Positions 32,297-41,365 of a DNA stretch of 64,000 nt are shown one piece after another. A program made the translations under genes and the position numbers. The notes beneath the pieces are model-generated. The model searched no databases, was not told the origin of the DNA, and saw nothing but the letters and a program-made list of their open reading frames with translations. The stretch lies in NCBI RefSeq assembly GCF_020524585.1, contig NZ_JAIVLK010000005.1:1-64000 (forward strand), given 5' to 3'. How positions within the stretch are numbered: position 1 is the stretch's first letter; every line of letters starts with the position of its first letter. Origin of the DNA: Celeribacter naphthalenivorans (GTDB lineage: Bacteria; Pseudomonadota; Alphaproteobacteria; Rhodobacterales; Rhodobacteraceae).

Positions 32297-32946
32297 TGCC
32301 TGCATATAGATCAGAAGCCGAAGCCGCTATTCGTGAGCCTGTAGTCGCTCGCCTTCGCGAACTTATGCCATCTGCTCGCATTATTCACGAAATTCAGTGC
32401 GCGACATGGGGGCCGAACCGCATCGACGTTCTTGCCGTGACGCGCAACAGGATTGCAGCGGTGGAAATCAAAAGTTCGAAGGATAAGCTGGATCGACTTC
32501 CCAAACAGATTTCATCCATGAACGGATGCGCTCACCACGTCATTGCTGCGCTGCATTCGAAGTTTTTCAGTGTCAAAGACACGCCGAATGCAGGGACTTG
32601 GATAAGCGCACCGAAAGAGGCGCGGGCCTGTCAGGTTTGGGGCTTTGATTTGCCTGATGCGCACGGCGCGGATCAGTATCGAGAACATGAGCTTTCAAGC
32701 CGATGGGACAAGCCAATGGTCTGTCCGCCTGATGGCGCGATTGACATGCTTTGGCGACAAGAACTTCGCGAAATAGCGTCGCGGCGAAAGCTTCACACTG
32801 CAACGTCTCGCCTGACGATCCCGGAGCTTATCGACGTGATCAAGTGGAACATGAACTGGCGCGAGATCACCGAAGAGGTCTGCGCGGCGCTACGAGCGCG
32901 TGACTGCATCGAGGCCGATCCTCCTATCATCAATGGAGTCGCATAA
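32293..32946 (+). CDS. PD-(D/E)XK nuclease-like protein
   Basis: 217 residues. NRIDVLAVTRNRIAAVEIKS (about 45-64) gives the D...E-x-K core of PD-(D/E)XK nucleases, with an upstream Glu in the first helix. Likely a recombination or restriction-type nuclease. Located in the rightward operon between SSB and RusA. Confidence 0.65.
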   Translation: MMPAYRSEAEAAIREPVVARLRELMPSARIIHEIQCATWGPNRIDVLAVTRNRIAAVEIKSSKDKLDRLPKQISSMNGCAHHVIAALHSKFFSVKDTPNAGTWISAPKEARACQVWGFDLPDAHGADQYREHELSSRWDKPMVCPPDGAIDMLWRQELREIASRRKLHTATSRLTIPELIDVIKWNMNWREITEEVCAALRARDCIEADPPIINGVA

Positions 32947-33311
32947 TGCGTATTGTAGCCCCATGGCCCCACAAAGACCTTTCCCCGAACGCCAGACCGC
33001 ACCACATGGCTCTGGCACGGGCGAAAAAGGCGTATCGGCGCACTGTCTGGGCGCTTGCCCTTGAGGCTGGCGCACAGGGCCTCACAGGTCCGCTATCCGT
33101 GCGTGTGATCTTCTGCCCGAAAGGGAGGGGACCTGTGCCAGACCTCGACAACGCCGTGGCATCATTCAAAGCCGGGCAAGATGGTCTTGCCGACGCTCTC
33201 GGCGTCAATGACCGCGACCTTAACGGAAGCATCACTCACCTGATCGGAGACCGATGCAAGGACGGAGCTGTGATTGTCGAGGTGCAAGAAATGCGGGGTG
33301 ACGTGTCGTGA
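32946..33311 (+). CDS. rusA: RusA-like Holliday junction resolvase
   Basis: 121 residues. VPDLDNAVASFKAGQDGLAD plus ALGVNDRDLNG is the RusA active-site signature (Asp residues in PDLDN and the ND motif). It cuts four-way junctions in replicating or recombining phage DNA. Start overlaps the upstream stop. Confidence 0.9.
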   Translation: MRIVAPWPHKDLSPNARPHHMALARAKKAYRRTVWALALEAGAQGLTGPLSVRVIFCPKGRGPVPDLDNAVASFKAGQDGLADALGVNDRDLNGSITHLIGDRCKDGAVIVEVQEMRGDVS

Positions 33312-34081
33312 ATGGACTACCGTATTACAAGGCATACCCGCGCGATTTCATCGAAGGCACCATCGGAATGGACTTCGAAACGAAGGGTGCATATCGCCTT
33401 GTGATAGACCTGATCTACATGCAGGGAGGTCGGCTACCAGATGACTCCAGATACATCTCAGGTCTTCTCGGATGCTCTGTCAGAAAATGGAATTCGATCC
33501 GTGAAAAATTGCTATCATCTGGCAAGCTAGAAATTATCGGCGAGTTTTTGTCGAATTATCGCGCCGATAAAGAGCTTGAAACTTTGAGAAAAGTTCAAGA
33601 ACAAAACGCTGAAAATAGACGCGGATCAAATAAAAACAAAGACTTACAAAAACGACCGTCAATCCATACAGAACCAGAACCAGATATAGATGATGATGAT
33701 ACGCGCGCGACCATGACGGATCGTGAGCGTCTTCTCGAAGCCATGGGGCACGGCTCTCAGGATTGCACCGCAGGCGGTCGCATCATGGGCAATCAAAACG
33801 ACATGCTCGAAGCCTCGAAGTGGAGCGATGATCTAGGCCTGACGCTGGACGAGCAGTGCGCCGTGATCCGTGACGTCACCGGGAAAGCCACCTCTCAGAT
33901 TTCATCGTTCAAATACTTCTCCGGCCCCATGGTGGATTACGCCGGGCGCAAGAAGCAGCGCCTTGAACCAACTGAAATGCGGGTCATTCGCGGTGGAGGA
34001 CGCCCCCCGCCGGAGGTCGATCAGCAAACAATCATTCGATCCGCAGCGGCGGGAACAACCAACAAATCGCAGGAGTGGTAA
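33308..34081 (+). CDS. DUF1376 replication-associated protein
   Basis: 257 residues. N-terminal DUF1376 (PYYKAYPRDFIEGTIGMDFE, then GAYRLVIDLIYMQGGRLPDD) followed by a basic linker and a less conserved C-terminus. This domain occurs in phage replication initiators. It overlaps rusA by 4 bp and precedes helper genes. Confidence 0.75.
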   Translation: MNGLPYYKAYPRDFIEGTIGMDFETKGAYRLVIDLIYMQGGRLPDDSRYISGLLGCSVRKWNSIREKLLSSGKLEIIGEFLSNYRADKELETLRKVQEQNAENRRGSNKNKDLQKRPSIHTEPEPDIDDDDTRATMTDRERLLEAMGHGSQDCTAGGRIMGNQNDMLEASKWSDDLGLTLDEQCAVIRDVTGKATSQISSFKYFSGPMVDYAGRKKQRLEPTEMRVIRGGGRPPPEVDQQTIIRSAAAGTTNKSQEW

Positions 34082-34082
34082 C

Positions 34083-34529
34083 GTGACCAATCAAATCTCA
34101 ACCATCACCGGCTTCAACGCTCTCAGCCCGGCGCAGAAAGAAGCTCACCGCGAAAAAGTTGTCATTCGCGCTTCTGCGATCCTTCGCCAGTTCTGGCGGG
34201 ATTACGCCACGCCAGCCTCGGAGCAAGTCCTCGAGCTTGAGGGGTGGGCCGATGTTCTTGAAAGCGCTTCTGAGGGCGAAATTCGCCGCGCGTGGGCCGA
34301 GTATCAGCGCACCGGGCCGCGCACCCAGAATGGCGTTCTGCGCAAGCCTGACGCGGGTGCAATTTGGGCGATTGTGCGCAAGAGCCGCCCCATGCCGAAG
34401 ATCGTCAAGGATCAAGATGAAGACCGACCGCGAAACCACATCGACGCGGAGACGCGGGCTAACATCCTCACTGAATGCGGCTTCGGTCATGTCGTGAAGC
34501 GCTTTCCGAAAGTGGGAGACGCGCAATGA
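34083..34529 (+). CDS. Phage replication-region protein
   Basis: 148 residues from GTG 34083 (GGAG at a good distance; the frame is open further upstream but in overlap with DUF1376). Helical; resembles position equivalents of helicase loaders but has no P-loop. Function unknown. Confidence 0.6.
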   Translation: MTNQISTITGFNALSPAQKEAHREKVVIRASAILRQFWRDYATPASEQVLELEGWADVLESASEGEIRRAWAEYQRTGPRTQNGVLRKPDAGAIWAIVRKSRPMPKIVKDQDEDRPRNHIDAETRANILTECGFGHVVKRFPKVGDAQ

Positions 34530-34882
34530 CCCGTATCGAAGCACTGAAAGCGTTGCTGGCGAAGGTCGAGGCTGGTGATTGGTCGTTTGAACTGTCTGCC
34601 GCAGCGTTCCCACCTGAAACCGCGTATGGACGATGCACGTTTATGGATGCTGATGAAGCCTACAACGGCTCACTCGACGCCGCCAAGGCTCTGCACGAGG
34701 CAGTGTTGCCGGGGTGGGCTTGGTCGATCAAGACACTGGCCACTGGAGCTGTGCAGGTATGGACAGACTACGCGTATGGCCTTCGACAGCAGGGATTCAT
34801 CGGAACAACAAAGGATAATGCGTCCCGGGCATGGCTCCTCGCGATCCTTAAAGCACTCATTGGACAGGAGGAATCAGCATGA
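34526..34882 (+). CDS. Conserved phage protein
   Basis: 118 residues from the ATG of ATGA at 34526. It contains SLDAAKALHEAVLPGWAWSI, a pattern frequent in phage proteins of unknown function. Confidence 0.6.
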   Translation: MTRIEALKALLAKVEAGDWSFELSAAAFPPETAYGRCTFMDADEAYNGSLDAAKALHEAVLPGWAWSIKTLATGAVQVWTDYAYGLRQQGFIGTTKDNASRAWLLAILKALIGQEESA

Positions 34883-35172
34883 CCCTGCACCTCCTGCCGA
34901 CACAAGCGGATCGCGCATGGCAGCGGCGCACAGCGATCAACACCGCGTCAGCCATCGCCACCCGAGTTGCGGAAAAATACGGTATCACACTTGGCGACCT
35001 GAGAGGGCCGGAGCGCACCCGCAACATCGCGCACCCGCGCCAAGAGGCTATGGCCGCGATCCGCGCCGCGCGCCCAGACATGTCGCTCCCGCAGATCGGA
35101 CGATTTTTCAACCGGGACCACACAACGGTCATTCATGGCATTCGGGCCGTAGAGAAGAGGGCCGCGCAATGA
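34879..35172 (+). CDS. DnaA domain IV-like DNA-binding protein
   Basis: 97 residues that match only the C-terminal DNA-binding domain of DnaA, ending in the signature RDHTTVIHGIRAVEKRAA. The AAA+ ATPase part is absent. It may bind DnaA-box-like sites at the phage origin or compete with host DnaA. Confidence 0.8.
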   Translation: MTLHLLPTQADRAWQRRTAINTASAIATRVAEKYGITLGDLRGPERTRNIAHPRQEAMAAIRAARPDMSLPQIGRFFNRDHTTVIHGIRAVEKRAAQ

Positions 35173-35384
35173 GAAACCGCCACCACACCACCGCAGAGCA
35201 GCGCAAGGCGGACCGTGAGCGCACCAAGGCAATGCAAGATGCTCAGAGCAAAGCTGTGAAGGTCTGCCGCGTCCTGATGGAGGCTTGGCATCCTGAGACA
35301 GGAACATGGGATAACAACGATCTTCTTATGGCGCGTGTTGCAGCTCAGAGCGTCATTGACCAGATCGACGGGGTAAAGCGATGA
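35169..35384 (+). CDS. Small phage protein, unknown
   Basis: 71 residues, basic N-terminus, start overlapping the upstream stop (ATGA). No family recognised. Confidence 0.5.
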   Translation: MRNRHHTTAEQRKADRERTKAMQDAQSKAVKVCRVLMEAWHPETGTWDNNDLLMARVAAQSVIDQIDGVKR

Positions 35385-35710
35385 CCGCACAAACCCGCAT
35401 CACATTCCCCGAAGAGATGGGCGCCCTTGAGTGCGAAATCTCGGAAATCATCGCAGAAAAGCAGAGGGCCGGAGAGGGGATTGTCCAGTTCATGGATCGG
35501 CTGCGTCCGCGCAAGGCCGAGGCTGTATCGAAGTTCCGCGCCTTGGGCGGGGAGATCGCATTCTCAGGTGAGGCTGTGGCCTCACTTGGCGGCATCATCG
35601 GCAGGGAGCCTCTGAGGTCCGTCGATGCGCTTCATGAGTGGCTGGCGGTGAGGTCTTGGGCCGACAAATGGAGGTGGTCCAGATTTGACCATGAGGAAGC
35701 CACGAGATGA
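35381..35710 (+). CDS. Phage protein, unknown
   Basis: 109 residues, helical and charged. Coupled by 4-bp overlaps on both sides. No family recognised. Confidence 0.55.
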   Translation: MTAQTRITFPEEMGALECEISEIIAEKQRAGEGIVQFMDRLRPRKAEAVSKFRALGGEIAFSGEAVASLGGIIGREPLRSVDALHEWLAVRSWADKWRWSRFDHEEATR

Positions 35711-36021
35711 CAGCACCAGCCCGCATGATCGACCCGCACGACCACGCTGCCACGCGCAGCCTATGGGCCTCAGTCCTCCAAACTGCGCTGGAGGACGCAA
35801 TACGATACGGCGATCAAGGCAAGACCGAAAACGCGATCTTCATCAACAACAGCCTGTCGTGGTTTGACAGTCGCGATTGCCGCGCTGTCTGCCACTTCGT
35901 CGGGGTCAGTGCGCAATCCGCAAAGGCCGCCGCTCACAGGTGGCGTGAGCAATTCGAAGCGTCAGGCATGACATGGCACAAATTCCGCAAAGAGAAATTC
36001 ACGCCTGTCGTGGGCGCATAG
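35707..36021 (+). CDS. Phage protein, unknown
   Basis: 104 residues. Ala-rich helical; FVGVSAQSAKAAAHRWREQF in the C-terminal half could be a helix-turn-helix. Last gene of the early rightward operon. Confidence 0.55.
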   Translation: MTAPARMIDPHDHAATRSLWASVLQTALEDAIRYGDQGKTENAIFINNSLSWFDSRDCRAVCHFVGVSAQSAKAAAHRWREQFEASGMTWHKFRKEKFTPVVGA

Positions 36022-36034
36022 GAGGGCAGGGACA

Positions 36035-36325
36035 GTGAGCAGCATCACGCCAGAAGAGCGTAGAATGATCGAAGAGGCGATTTCACAGGGTCGCGTCGAG
36101 AAAGTCCCGACCGGCCAGTCAGGCGAGGTTGTGTCGAAGGTCTACGGCCCGGGACGCCGCCGAAACATGGCGCGCATCGCGAAAATCAGGCGCATGGCTC
36201 TGGCCTGCATGAATGACGCGCAGATAGCGGAGGCCATCGGAGTTTCGCAAAAGGCAGTGAGCAACACGCGCTATCGATATGGCATCGAGAGCGGGTTGGC
36301 GAAGCGCCGCAAGCGCATGGTATAA
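36035..36325 (+). CDS. Helix-turn-helix protein before the packaging genes
   Basis: 96 residues from a GTG start after AGGAGGGCAGGG. ALACMNDAQIAEAIGVSQKA is a clear helix-turn-helix and the C-terminus is basic. Placed just before the first late-type promoter and terminase genes, it could be a late regulator. Confidence 0.6.
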   Translation: MSSITPEERRMIEEAISQGRVEKVPTGQSGEVVSKVYGPGRRRNMARIAKIRRMALACMNDAQIAEAIGVSQKAVSNTRYRYGIESGLAKRRKRMV

Positions 36326-36335
36326 TTCGGGGAAC
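36318..36335 (+). promoter_or_regulatory. Extended -10 promoter element, copy 1
   Basis: TGGTATAATTCGGGGAAC. A TGnTATAAT extended -10 followed by GGGGAA at the expected start site. It lies 26 bp upstream of the terminase small-subunit-like gene. Same motif at four further sites. Confidence 0.65.
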
Positions 36336-36360
36336 GTCTCCGCAGAGGACACGAGAGCAC

Positions 36361-36693
36361 ATGGCAAATCCAAACCCATCACCAGACACGAGGTTCAAGC
36401 CGGGGAAGTCTGGAAACCCATCCGGAAAGTCATCCGAGGTCTTGCTTGCTGAGCAAGAGGCAGCGGCAATTTCCGCAAAGCTGCGCCTCAAAGCGCTTTC
36501 CTGCCTGCAGGAAAAGATAGGCGATGATGAAGTCAGTGATGAAATGCTCGAATTCCTGATCAGTCCGGCCACCCTCAAGCTGTTCAAAGACAGCGAGGAC
36601 CGCGCGCACGGAACGCCGCCGCAATCCATCAAGCATGGTGGAAGTGGCGCGAATGGCGAAATTATTTTTCAAACCGTGATCGAATCCAAGTGA
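36361..36693 (+). CDS. DUF5681 protein, probable small terminase-associated protein
   Basis: 110 residues. The N-terminus PDTRFKPGKSGNPSGKSSEV is the DUF5681 signature, common next to phage terminase genes. Its position directly before the large terminase suggests a DNA-recognition (small terminase) role. Confidence 0.7.
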   Translation: MANPNPSPDTRFKPGKSGNPSGKSSEVLLAEQEAAAISAKLRLKALSCLQEKIGDDEVSDEMLEFLISPATLKLFKDSEDRAHGTPPQSIKHGGSGANGEIIFQTVIESK

Positions 36694-38093
36694 TCCACGA
36701 ATTTCGCGTCAGATGGTATCAGGCCGGTTTTTATCGCGCTATGACAGAGGGGCAGGTCAAGCGGGCAATCGCGATCTGGCACCGGCGCGCAGGGAAAGAC
36801 GAGATTGTCCTGAACGCCACGCGAGAGAACGTATTCAAGCGACCTGGCACATACTGGCACTGCCTGCCTCAATACAAGCAGGCCCGCAAGGCACTCTGGA
36901 ATGGCGTGAACGCGCACACAGGCAAGCGTCGCATATTCGAAGCCTTCCCTGAGCAGATCATCAAGCGGATGCAAGATGACGACATGTTCATCGAGTTCGT
37001 GAACGGCGCGACGTGGCAGCTTCTCGGGTCCGACAATTACGACAGCCACGTAGGCGCAGGCGCGGTGCAGATCACCTATTCAGAATGGGCGCTCTGCAAC
37101 CCGGCAGCTTGGGCATATCACTCTCCGATGATCCGAGAGACGAACGGGCTTGCAGCATTCATCACAACGCCGCGCGGCAACAACCACGCGAAGACCATGT
37201 TTGACACGGCGCAGGCCAGCCCCGATACGTGGTTCTCCGAGCTTCTGCGGGCCGATCAGACGGGCGCTCTGACGGCTGATCAGTTGGCCGAAGCCATGGC
37301 AGAGTATCAAGACCTATACGGCATCGACCTTGGCCGCGCGATGTTCGAGCAGGAGTATTTCTGCTCGTTTGCAGGAGCGACGGTTGGCGCGATCTATGGG
37401 GCCGAGATGTCCCGCGCCGAGCAACAGGACCGCATGACGCTTGTCCCGATCAATTGGGATTACCCGGTACACACGGTCTGGGACTTGGGCAAGGCGGTCA
37501 ACAACCCGATCTGGTGCTTTCAGGTGGTCAACGGCGATCTTCGCATCGTGGACTTCTACGTGCCTGAAGAGGACGACTTGGACACGTGGCTGGATTGGCT
37601 GGACAACAAGGGCTATCGCGGAAACGATTACGTGCCTCACGACGTTCTGCGCACCGAGTGGGGACAGAAGAAGACCCGCATCGAGCGGCTGCGCGATAAG
37701 GGCCGCAAGCCTGTGCGCATTCCAATGGTCTCAGTGGCAGACGGCCAGCAAGCGGGGCGCATGGCTATCAACGCCGCAGTTTTCCACACCGGCGACGACG
37801 AGCGCGGGCAGCGCGTGGCGCACGGCGTCGAAGGCCTTAAGTCATATCGCCGCGAATGGGATGACGAGTTGAAGCGGTTCCGCGACACACCGGTTAAGGA
37901 CTGGTCGGAGCATATCGGGTCAGCTTGGAGATACTTGGGCCTCGTCTGGAAGGATAAGCGCGAGATCGAGGAGCATGATAGGCCGAAAGAACTGGTATAC
38001 ACGGCAAGCGTGGATGGATCGGTTCAAGGCAACATGAGCGTGAAAGACGCAGTTGACGCCATGGTGAAGCGCAGGAATCGCGCGCGGGATTGA
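36690..38093 (+). CDS. terL: Terminase large subunit
   Basis: 467 residues from GTG 36690, overlapping the upstream stop. N-terminal ATPase with a Walker A-like HRRAGKDEI (about 32-40) and Walker B-like ITYSEWAL; C-terminal RNase H-like nuclease with Asp in TVWDLGKAVNNPI (about 255) and further acidic residues in FYVPEEDDLDTW. Packages DNA into the procapsid through the portal. Confidence 0.92.
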   Translation: MIHEFRVRWYQAGFYRAMTEGQVKRAIAIWHRRAGKDEIVLNATRENVFKRPGTYWHCLPQYKQARKALWNGVNAHTGKRRIFEAFPEQIIKRMQDDDMFIEFVNGATWQLLGSDNYDSHVGAGAVQITYSEWALCNPAAWAYHSPMIRETNGLAAFITTPRGNNHAKTMFDTAQASPDTWFSELLRADQTGALTADQLAEAMAEYQDLYGIDLGRAMFEQEYFCSFAGATVGAIYGAEMSRAEQQDRMTLVPINWDYPVHTVWDLGKAVNNPIWCFQVVNGDLRIVDFYVPEEDDLDTWLDWLDNKGYRGNDYVPHDVLRTEWGQKKTRIERLRDKGRKPVRIPMVSVADGQQAGRMAINAAVFHTGDDERGQRVAHGVEGLKSYRREWDDELKRFRDTPVKDWSEHIGSAWRYLGLVWKDKREIEEHDRPKELVYTASVDGSVQGNMSVKDAVDAMVKRRNRARD

Positions 38094-38105
38094 GCCTGAT
38101 TTCTC

Positions 38106-38124
38106 TGGTATAATTTCGGGGAAG
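38106..38124 (+). promoter_or_regulatory. Extended -10 promoter element, copy 2
   Basis: TGGTATAATTTCGGGGAAG, 23 bp upstream of the portal gene. Same TGnTATAATT..GGGGAA pattern. Confidence 0.65.
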
Positions 38125-38146
38125 TTCCAAAAAAGGCGACCCCGGC

Positions 38147-39988
38147 GTGAGCGACGAGCAGGACGATTCACCACAGCACGAAGCGGCAGAACTGAAAGAG
38201 CGCGGCAGCAAGTGGATGGAGAAAATCCGCGCTGCGCTCAAGCGCGACGAGGAGTGGCGCAAAGCCGCTGCGGACGCGGAAAAAATCTACGAGTGCAAGG
38301 ACGACGTGGATTTCAACATCCTGTTTTCGAACGTCGAGACCATCGTCCCGTCGCTCTACAACTCCACAGCCATTCCAGACGTCCGCGCCAAGAACGTCAA
38401 GAGGGAAAACCCGGCTTATGGTACGCTGACATCCGCCGCCAAAATCCTCGAGCGCAGCCTTGAGGCGATGGTGGACGACGATGTGCTGGACACGGAGATT
38501 GAGGCGTCAGTGCAAAACGCATACGTCGCCGGTCGTGGCGTTGTTCGGGTGCGCTTCGACGCCGATGTTTATGAGGAAACGACCATTGCGCCGGACGAGT
38601 TCGGCCAGCCTGTCGAGGCGGTCCAGACCGTGGTCGAAAACGAGCGCGTGATTTACGAAGTTGTGCCGTGGGCTGACTATCTCGAAGGCCCGGGCGCACG
38701 CTTTGACAAGCTGCCGTGGGTCGCCTTCCGTCACACTGTCCAAGACGAGGATATGGACGATTTCGACGCCGAGATGATCAAGGCGCAGCAGGAAGCGAAT
38801 TTCGAGCAGCGCGACGAACACACGATTTGGGAAATCTGGGACAAGTCGCGTAAGTCCGTCTGTTTCGTGCGTGAGAGCGATGGCGTCATCGTCATGGAGA
38901 AGGAAGATCCGCTCGGTCTTTCCGGCTTCTTCCCTGTCCCGCATCCCGTCGAGCCGATCCGCGTCACAGGCAAGCGTACGCCTGTCGTACCATACGAGGC
39001 CTATCGATCACTCGCCAAAGAGCTTGACCGCACCACGGTTCGGATCAACGCGATTACGAAAGGCCTCAAGGTCAAGGGCGGATTTGTTGGGAATGGCGCT
39101 GATCTTGAGAAGCTGGCCGACGCCGACGATAACACGCTTGTTCCGATTGAAGACGCAGAGAGCTTACTTGCGACCGGCGGGCTTGAGAAGGGCATCGTGT
39201 GGTGGCCGATTGACAAGGCAATCACGGTTCTGCGTGAACTTTACGTTGCCCGCGACCAGACCAAGCAGGCGATTTACGAGATCACCGGCATTTCCGACAT
39301 CGTGCGCGGCGCGTCAAAGTCCAGCGAGACAGCCACGGCGCAGCAGATCAAGACGCAGTGGGGCAGCTTGCGCATCAAGCGGCCTCAGAGCCAGATTGAG
39401 CGCCAAGTGCGTGACCTCTTCGTGATGACATCTGAACTGATCATGTCGCAATTCTCGGCGCAGCGCCTGCAAGAGTTGAGCGGCGAGCAGGTCACGCCTG
39501 AGATTGAGGCTCTGTTCGCTCAAGGCCTGAAACAGTGCCGTGTTGACGTTGAGAGCGACAGCACGGTGCGGGGCGATCTGACGCGCCAGAAAGGCGAAAT
39601 GGGGCAATTCCTGCAATCGTCCTCTGGGTTCTTCCAAGCCATGGCCCCGGTCGTTCAGCAAGGCGGGCCACAACTCGCAGGGCCGATGATTGCGCTCTAT
39701 TCGTCTTTCGCCCGCATGTTCAACATCGGATCGCAGGGCGAGGATGCTCTGGATCAGCTTATTGAACTCGCAGAGCAGGCCGCAAGCCAGCCGCAGGACG
39801 ATCAGAAGAAGCAACTCGCGCAGGCCATGCAGCAGCTTGAAATGATGCTCAAGCAGCTTGAGGCCAAGGAGAAGCAGGCCGGTATCGCCAAGACGCAATC
39901 CGACATTCAGATCGACCAGCGCGAACAGCAGTTGAAAGAGGCCGAATTTGCGTCAGGTGAGCGCGACAAGGCGTTGGGGGTCTATTGA
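38147..39988 (+). CDS. Portal protein
   Basis: 613 residues from GTG. Typical podovirus portal layout: N-terminal clip/wing (DDVDFNILFSNVETIVPSLY, then NSTAIPDV), stem region with DRTTVRINAITK, and a long C-terminal coiled coil rich in Gln/Glu (about 535-610). It forms the dodecameric DNA gate and head-tail connector. Order terL-portal-scaffold-capsid supports the call. Confidence 0.9.
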   Translation: MSDEQDDSPQHEAAELKERGSKWMEKIRAALKRDEEWRKAAADAEKIYECKDDVDFNILFSNVETIVPSLYNSTAIPDVRAKNVKRENPAYGTLTSAAKILERSLEAMVDDDVLDTEIEASVQNAYVAGRGVVRVRFDADVYEETTIAPDEFGQPVEAVQTVVENERVIYEVVPWADYLEGPGARFDKLPWVAFRHTVQDEDMDDFDAEMIKAQQEANFEQRDEHTIWEIWDKSRKSVCFVRESDGVIVMEKEDPLGLSGFFPVPHPVEPIRVTGKRTPVVPYEAYRSLAKELDRTTVRINAITKGLKVKGGFVGNGADLEKLADADDNTLVPIEDAESLLATGGLEKGIVWWPIDKAITVLRELYVARDQTKQAIYEITGISDIVRGASKSSETATAQQIKTQWGSLRIKRPQSQIERQVRDLFVMTSELIMSQFSAQRLQELSGEQVTPEIEALFAQGLKQCRVDVESDSTVRGDLTRQKGEMGQFLQSSSGFFQAMAPVVQQGGPQLAGPMIALYSSFARMFNIGSQGEDALDQLIELAEQAASQPQDDQKKQLAQAMQQLEMMLKQLEAKEKQAGIAKTQSDIQIDQREQQLKEAEFASGERDKALGVY

Positions 39989-40317
39989 TGGCCTCATACG
40001 TCTACCGCGATGGCCGCATGGTCGACAAAGAGACCGGAGAGCCGATGCTCTCGGATGAAGAGCGTGGCCGAACTCCAGCCGTCCCGATGGTGATGGGGTT
40101 CAAGCCGTATTCCTGCCCGATCACAGGCAAGGAAATCCGAACCCTTGGACAGCACAATGAGAACTTGAAGCGCCACAATTGTGTCGAGGCGGCGGAACTC
40201 AAAAGCCCGACCGGCGGCGAGATCCGAAACGAGCGCTTCGCGAAAAAGCACGGCCTGACCGTCTCCGAAAAATACAAAGACCAGCCATGGAAGCCGAGGA
40301 CAAGAGCAGATGGATAA
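39988..40317 (+). CDS. Small phage protein with a Cys/His cluster
   Basis: 109 residues from ATG 39988 (TGATG overlap with portal). CPITGKEIRTLGQHNENLKR ends in HNC, giving a possible zinc-binding C-x..-H-x..-H-x-C set. Sits between portal and scaffold as many head-associated small proteins do. Confidence 0.6.
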   Translation: MASYVYRDGRMVDKETGEPMLSDEERGRTPAVPMVMGFKPYSCPITGKEIRTLGQHNENLKRHNCVEAAELKSPTGGEIRNERFAKKHGLTVSEKYKDQPWKPRTRADG

Positions 40318-41347
40318 CAACGCAGAACTCTCTCCGCAGGAAGAACTCACGCCCGCAGAAACTCCAGAGATCACCGAAGACGACGAAATGGGCGCGGCAT
40401 TTGACCGCCTGACGTCTGAAGGCATCGAGGAAGAAGGCGAAGAAGCGCAAGAGCCGTCTGGCCGCGATGAAAAAGGCCGGTTCAAGAAGGCCGAAGAGGC
40501 ATCCGAGGAAGAGCAGCAGGAAGATCCGGAGCAAGTCGAGCGCCCGAAGTATTTCGACAGCCTGCCGCATGAGCTTCGCGAGGCATGGGACCAAATGCCA
40601 GACGCGGCCCGCAATGCCGTGGCCGACACCTACATGAAAATGAGCGCGTCTGCGGCTCAGGCAGGGCGCATGGCTAAGGTGCTTGAACCGATCCGCAACA
40701 CCATGGCACAGGCAGCGAAGGACTTTCCCGAACTGTCGAACATGACACCAGAGCAGGTCGCCGCCGATGCGATGGAACTTGCCAAGACCCGCGCGCAACT
40801 CACCCGAGATCCGGTTGGTACGCTCTTGGCCGTTGCTGAGCAGACCGGGGCGATGCCGGGGCTTATCGCGCGGCTGAACGGGCAGCAGGCTCCGCAGGGC
40901 GCAGAAACTGAGCGCCAACTGCGCAACCAGATCGCGCAGCTTGAGCAGCAAGTGAAAAACATTTCAAACCCTGATATAATTCGGGGAAGTGTTGAGCAGT
41001 ATTCGAATGAGCAGCGAGTGCTTGGCGAGATTCAACAATGGTCTGCTGGAAAAGAGCACTACCAGAGAGTCGAACCGCATTTGCCCGCCTTCATTCAGGC
41101 AGCACAGCGCACCATGCCGCAAGCCTCCTCGTCGGACTTGCTGGACGCGGCTTATAACATGGCTACCGAGGCCATGGGCTTGAGGACCGCACAAGCAGAG
41201 GTAACGCCTCCGCCGCCCGCTCCGCAAAAGACCCGCCGCGTCCTTGATGCCAAATCCGTCAACGTCGCCTCTCGTGGCTCCAAGCAAACCCCGATGTCAG
41301 AAGATGAAGAAATGTCGGCAGCTTGGGATCGCGCCATGAAAGGCTAA
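40310..41347 (+). CDS. Scaffolding protein
   Basis: 345 residues. Acidic N-terminus (EDDEMGAAFDRL, then many Glu), coiled-coil middle with Gln-rich helix (RNQIAQLEQQVKNI, about 205-220) and a basic C-terminus. This charge layout and position before the capsid gene are typical of a head scaffold. An extended -10 element lies inside the gene (40972-40989). Confidence 0.8.
   Translation: MDNNAELSPQEELTPAETPEITEDDEMGAAFDRLTSEGIEEEGEEAQEPSGRDEKGRFKKAEEASEEEQQEDPEQVERPKYFDSLPHELREAWDQMPDAARNAVADTYMKMSASAAQAGRMAKVLEPIRNTMAQAAKDFPELSNMTPEQVAADAMELAKTRAQLTRDPVGTLLAVAEQTGAMPGLIARLNGQQAPQGAETERQLRNQIAQLEQQVKNISNPDIIRGSVEQYSNEQRVLGEIQQWSAGKEHYQRVEPHLPAFIQAAQRTMPQASSSDLLDAAYNMATEAMGLRTAQAEVTPPPPAPQKTRRVLDAKSVNVASRGSKQTPMSEDEEMSAAWDRAMKG
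40972..40989 (+). promoter_or_regulatory. Extended -10 promoter element inside the scaffold gene, copy 3
   Basis: TGATATAATTCGGGGAAG, within coding codons. It would give capsid-proximal transcripts independent of the full scaffold gene. Confidence 0.55.
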
Positions 41348-41365
41348 TCCAAAAGGACAAACAGG

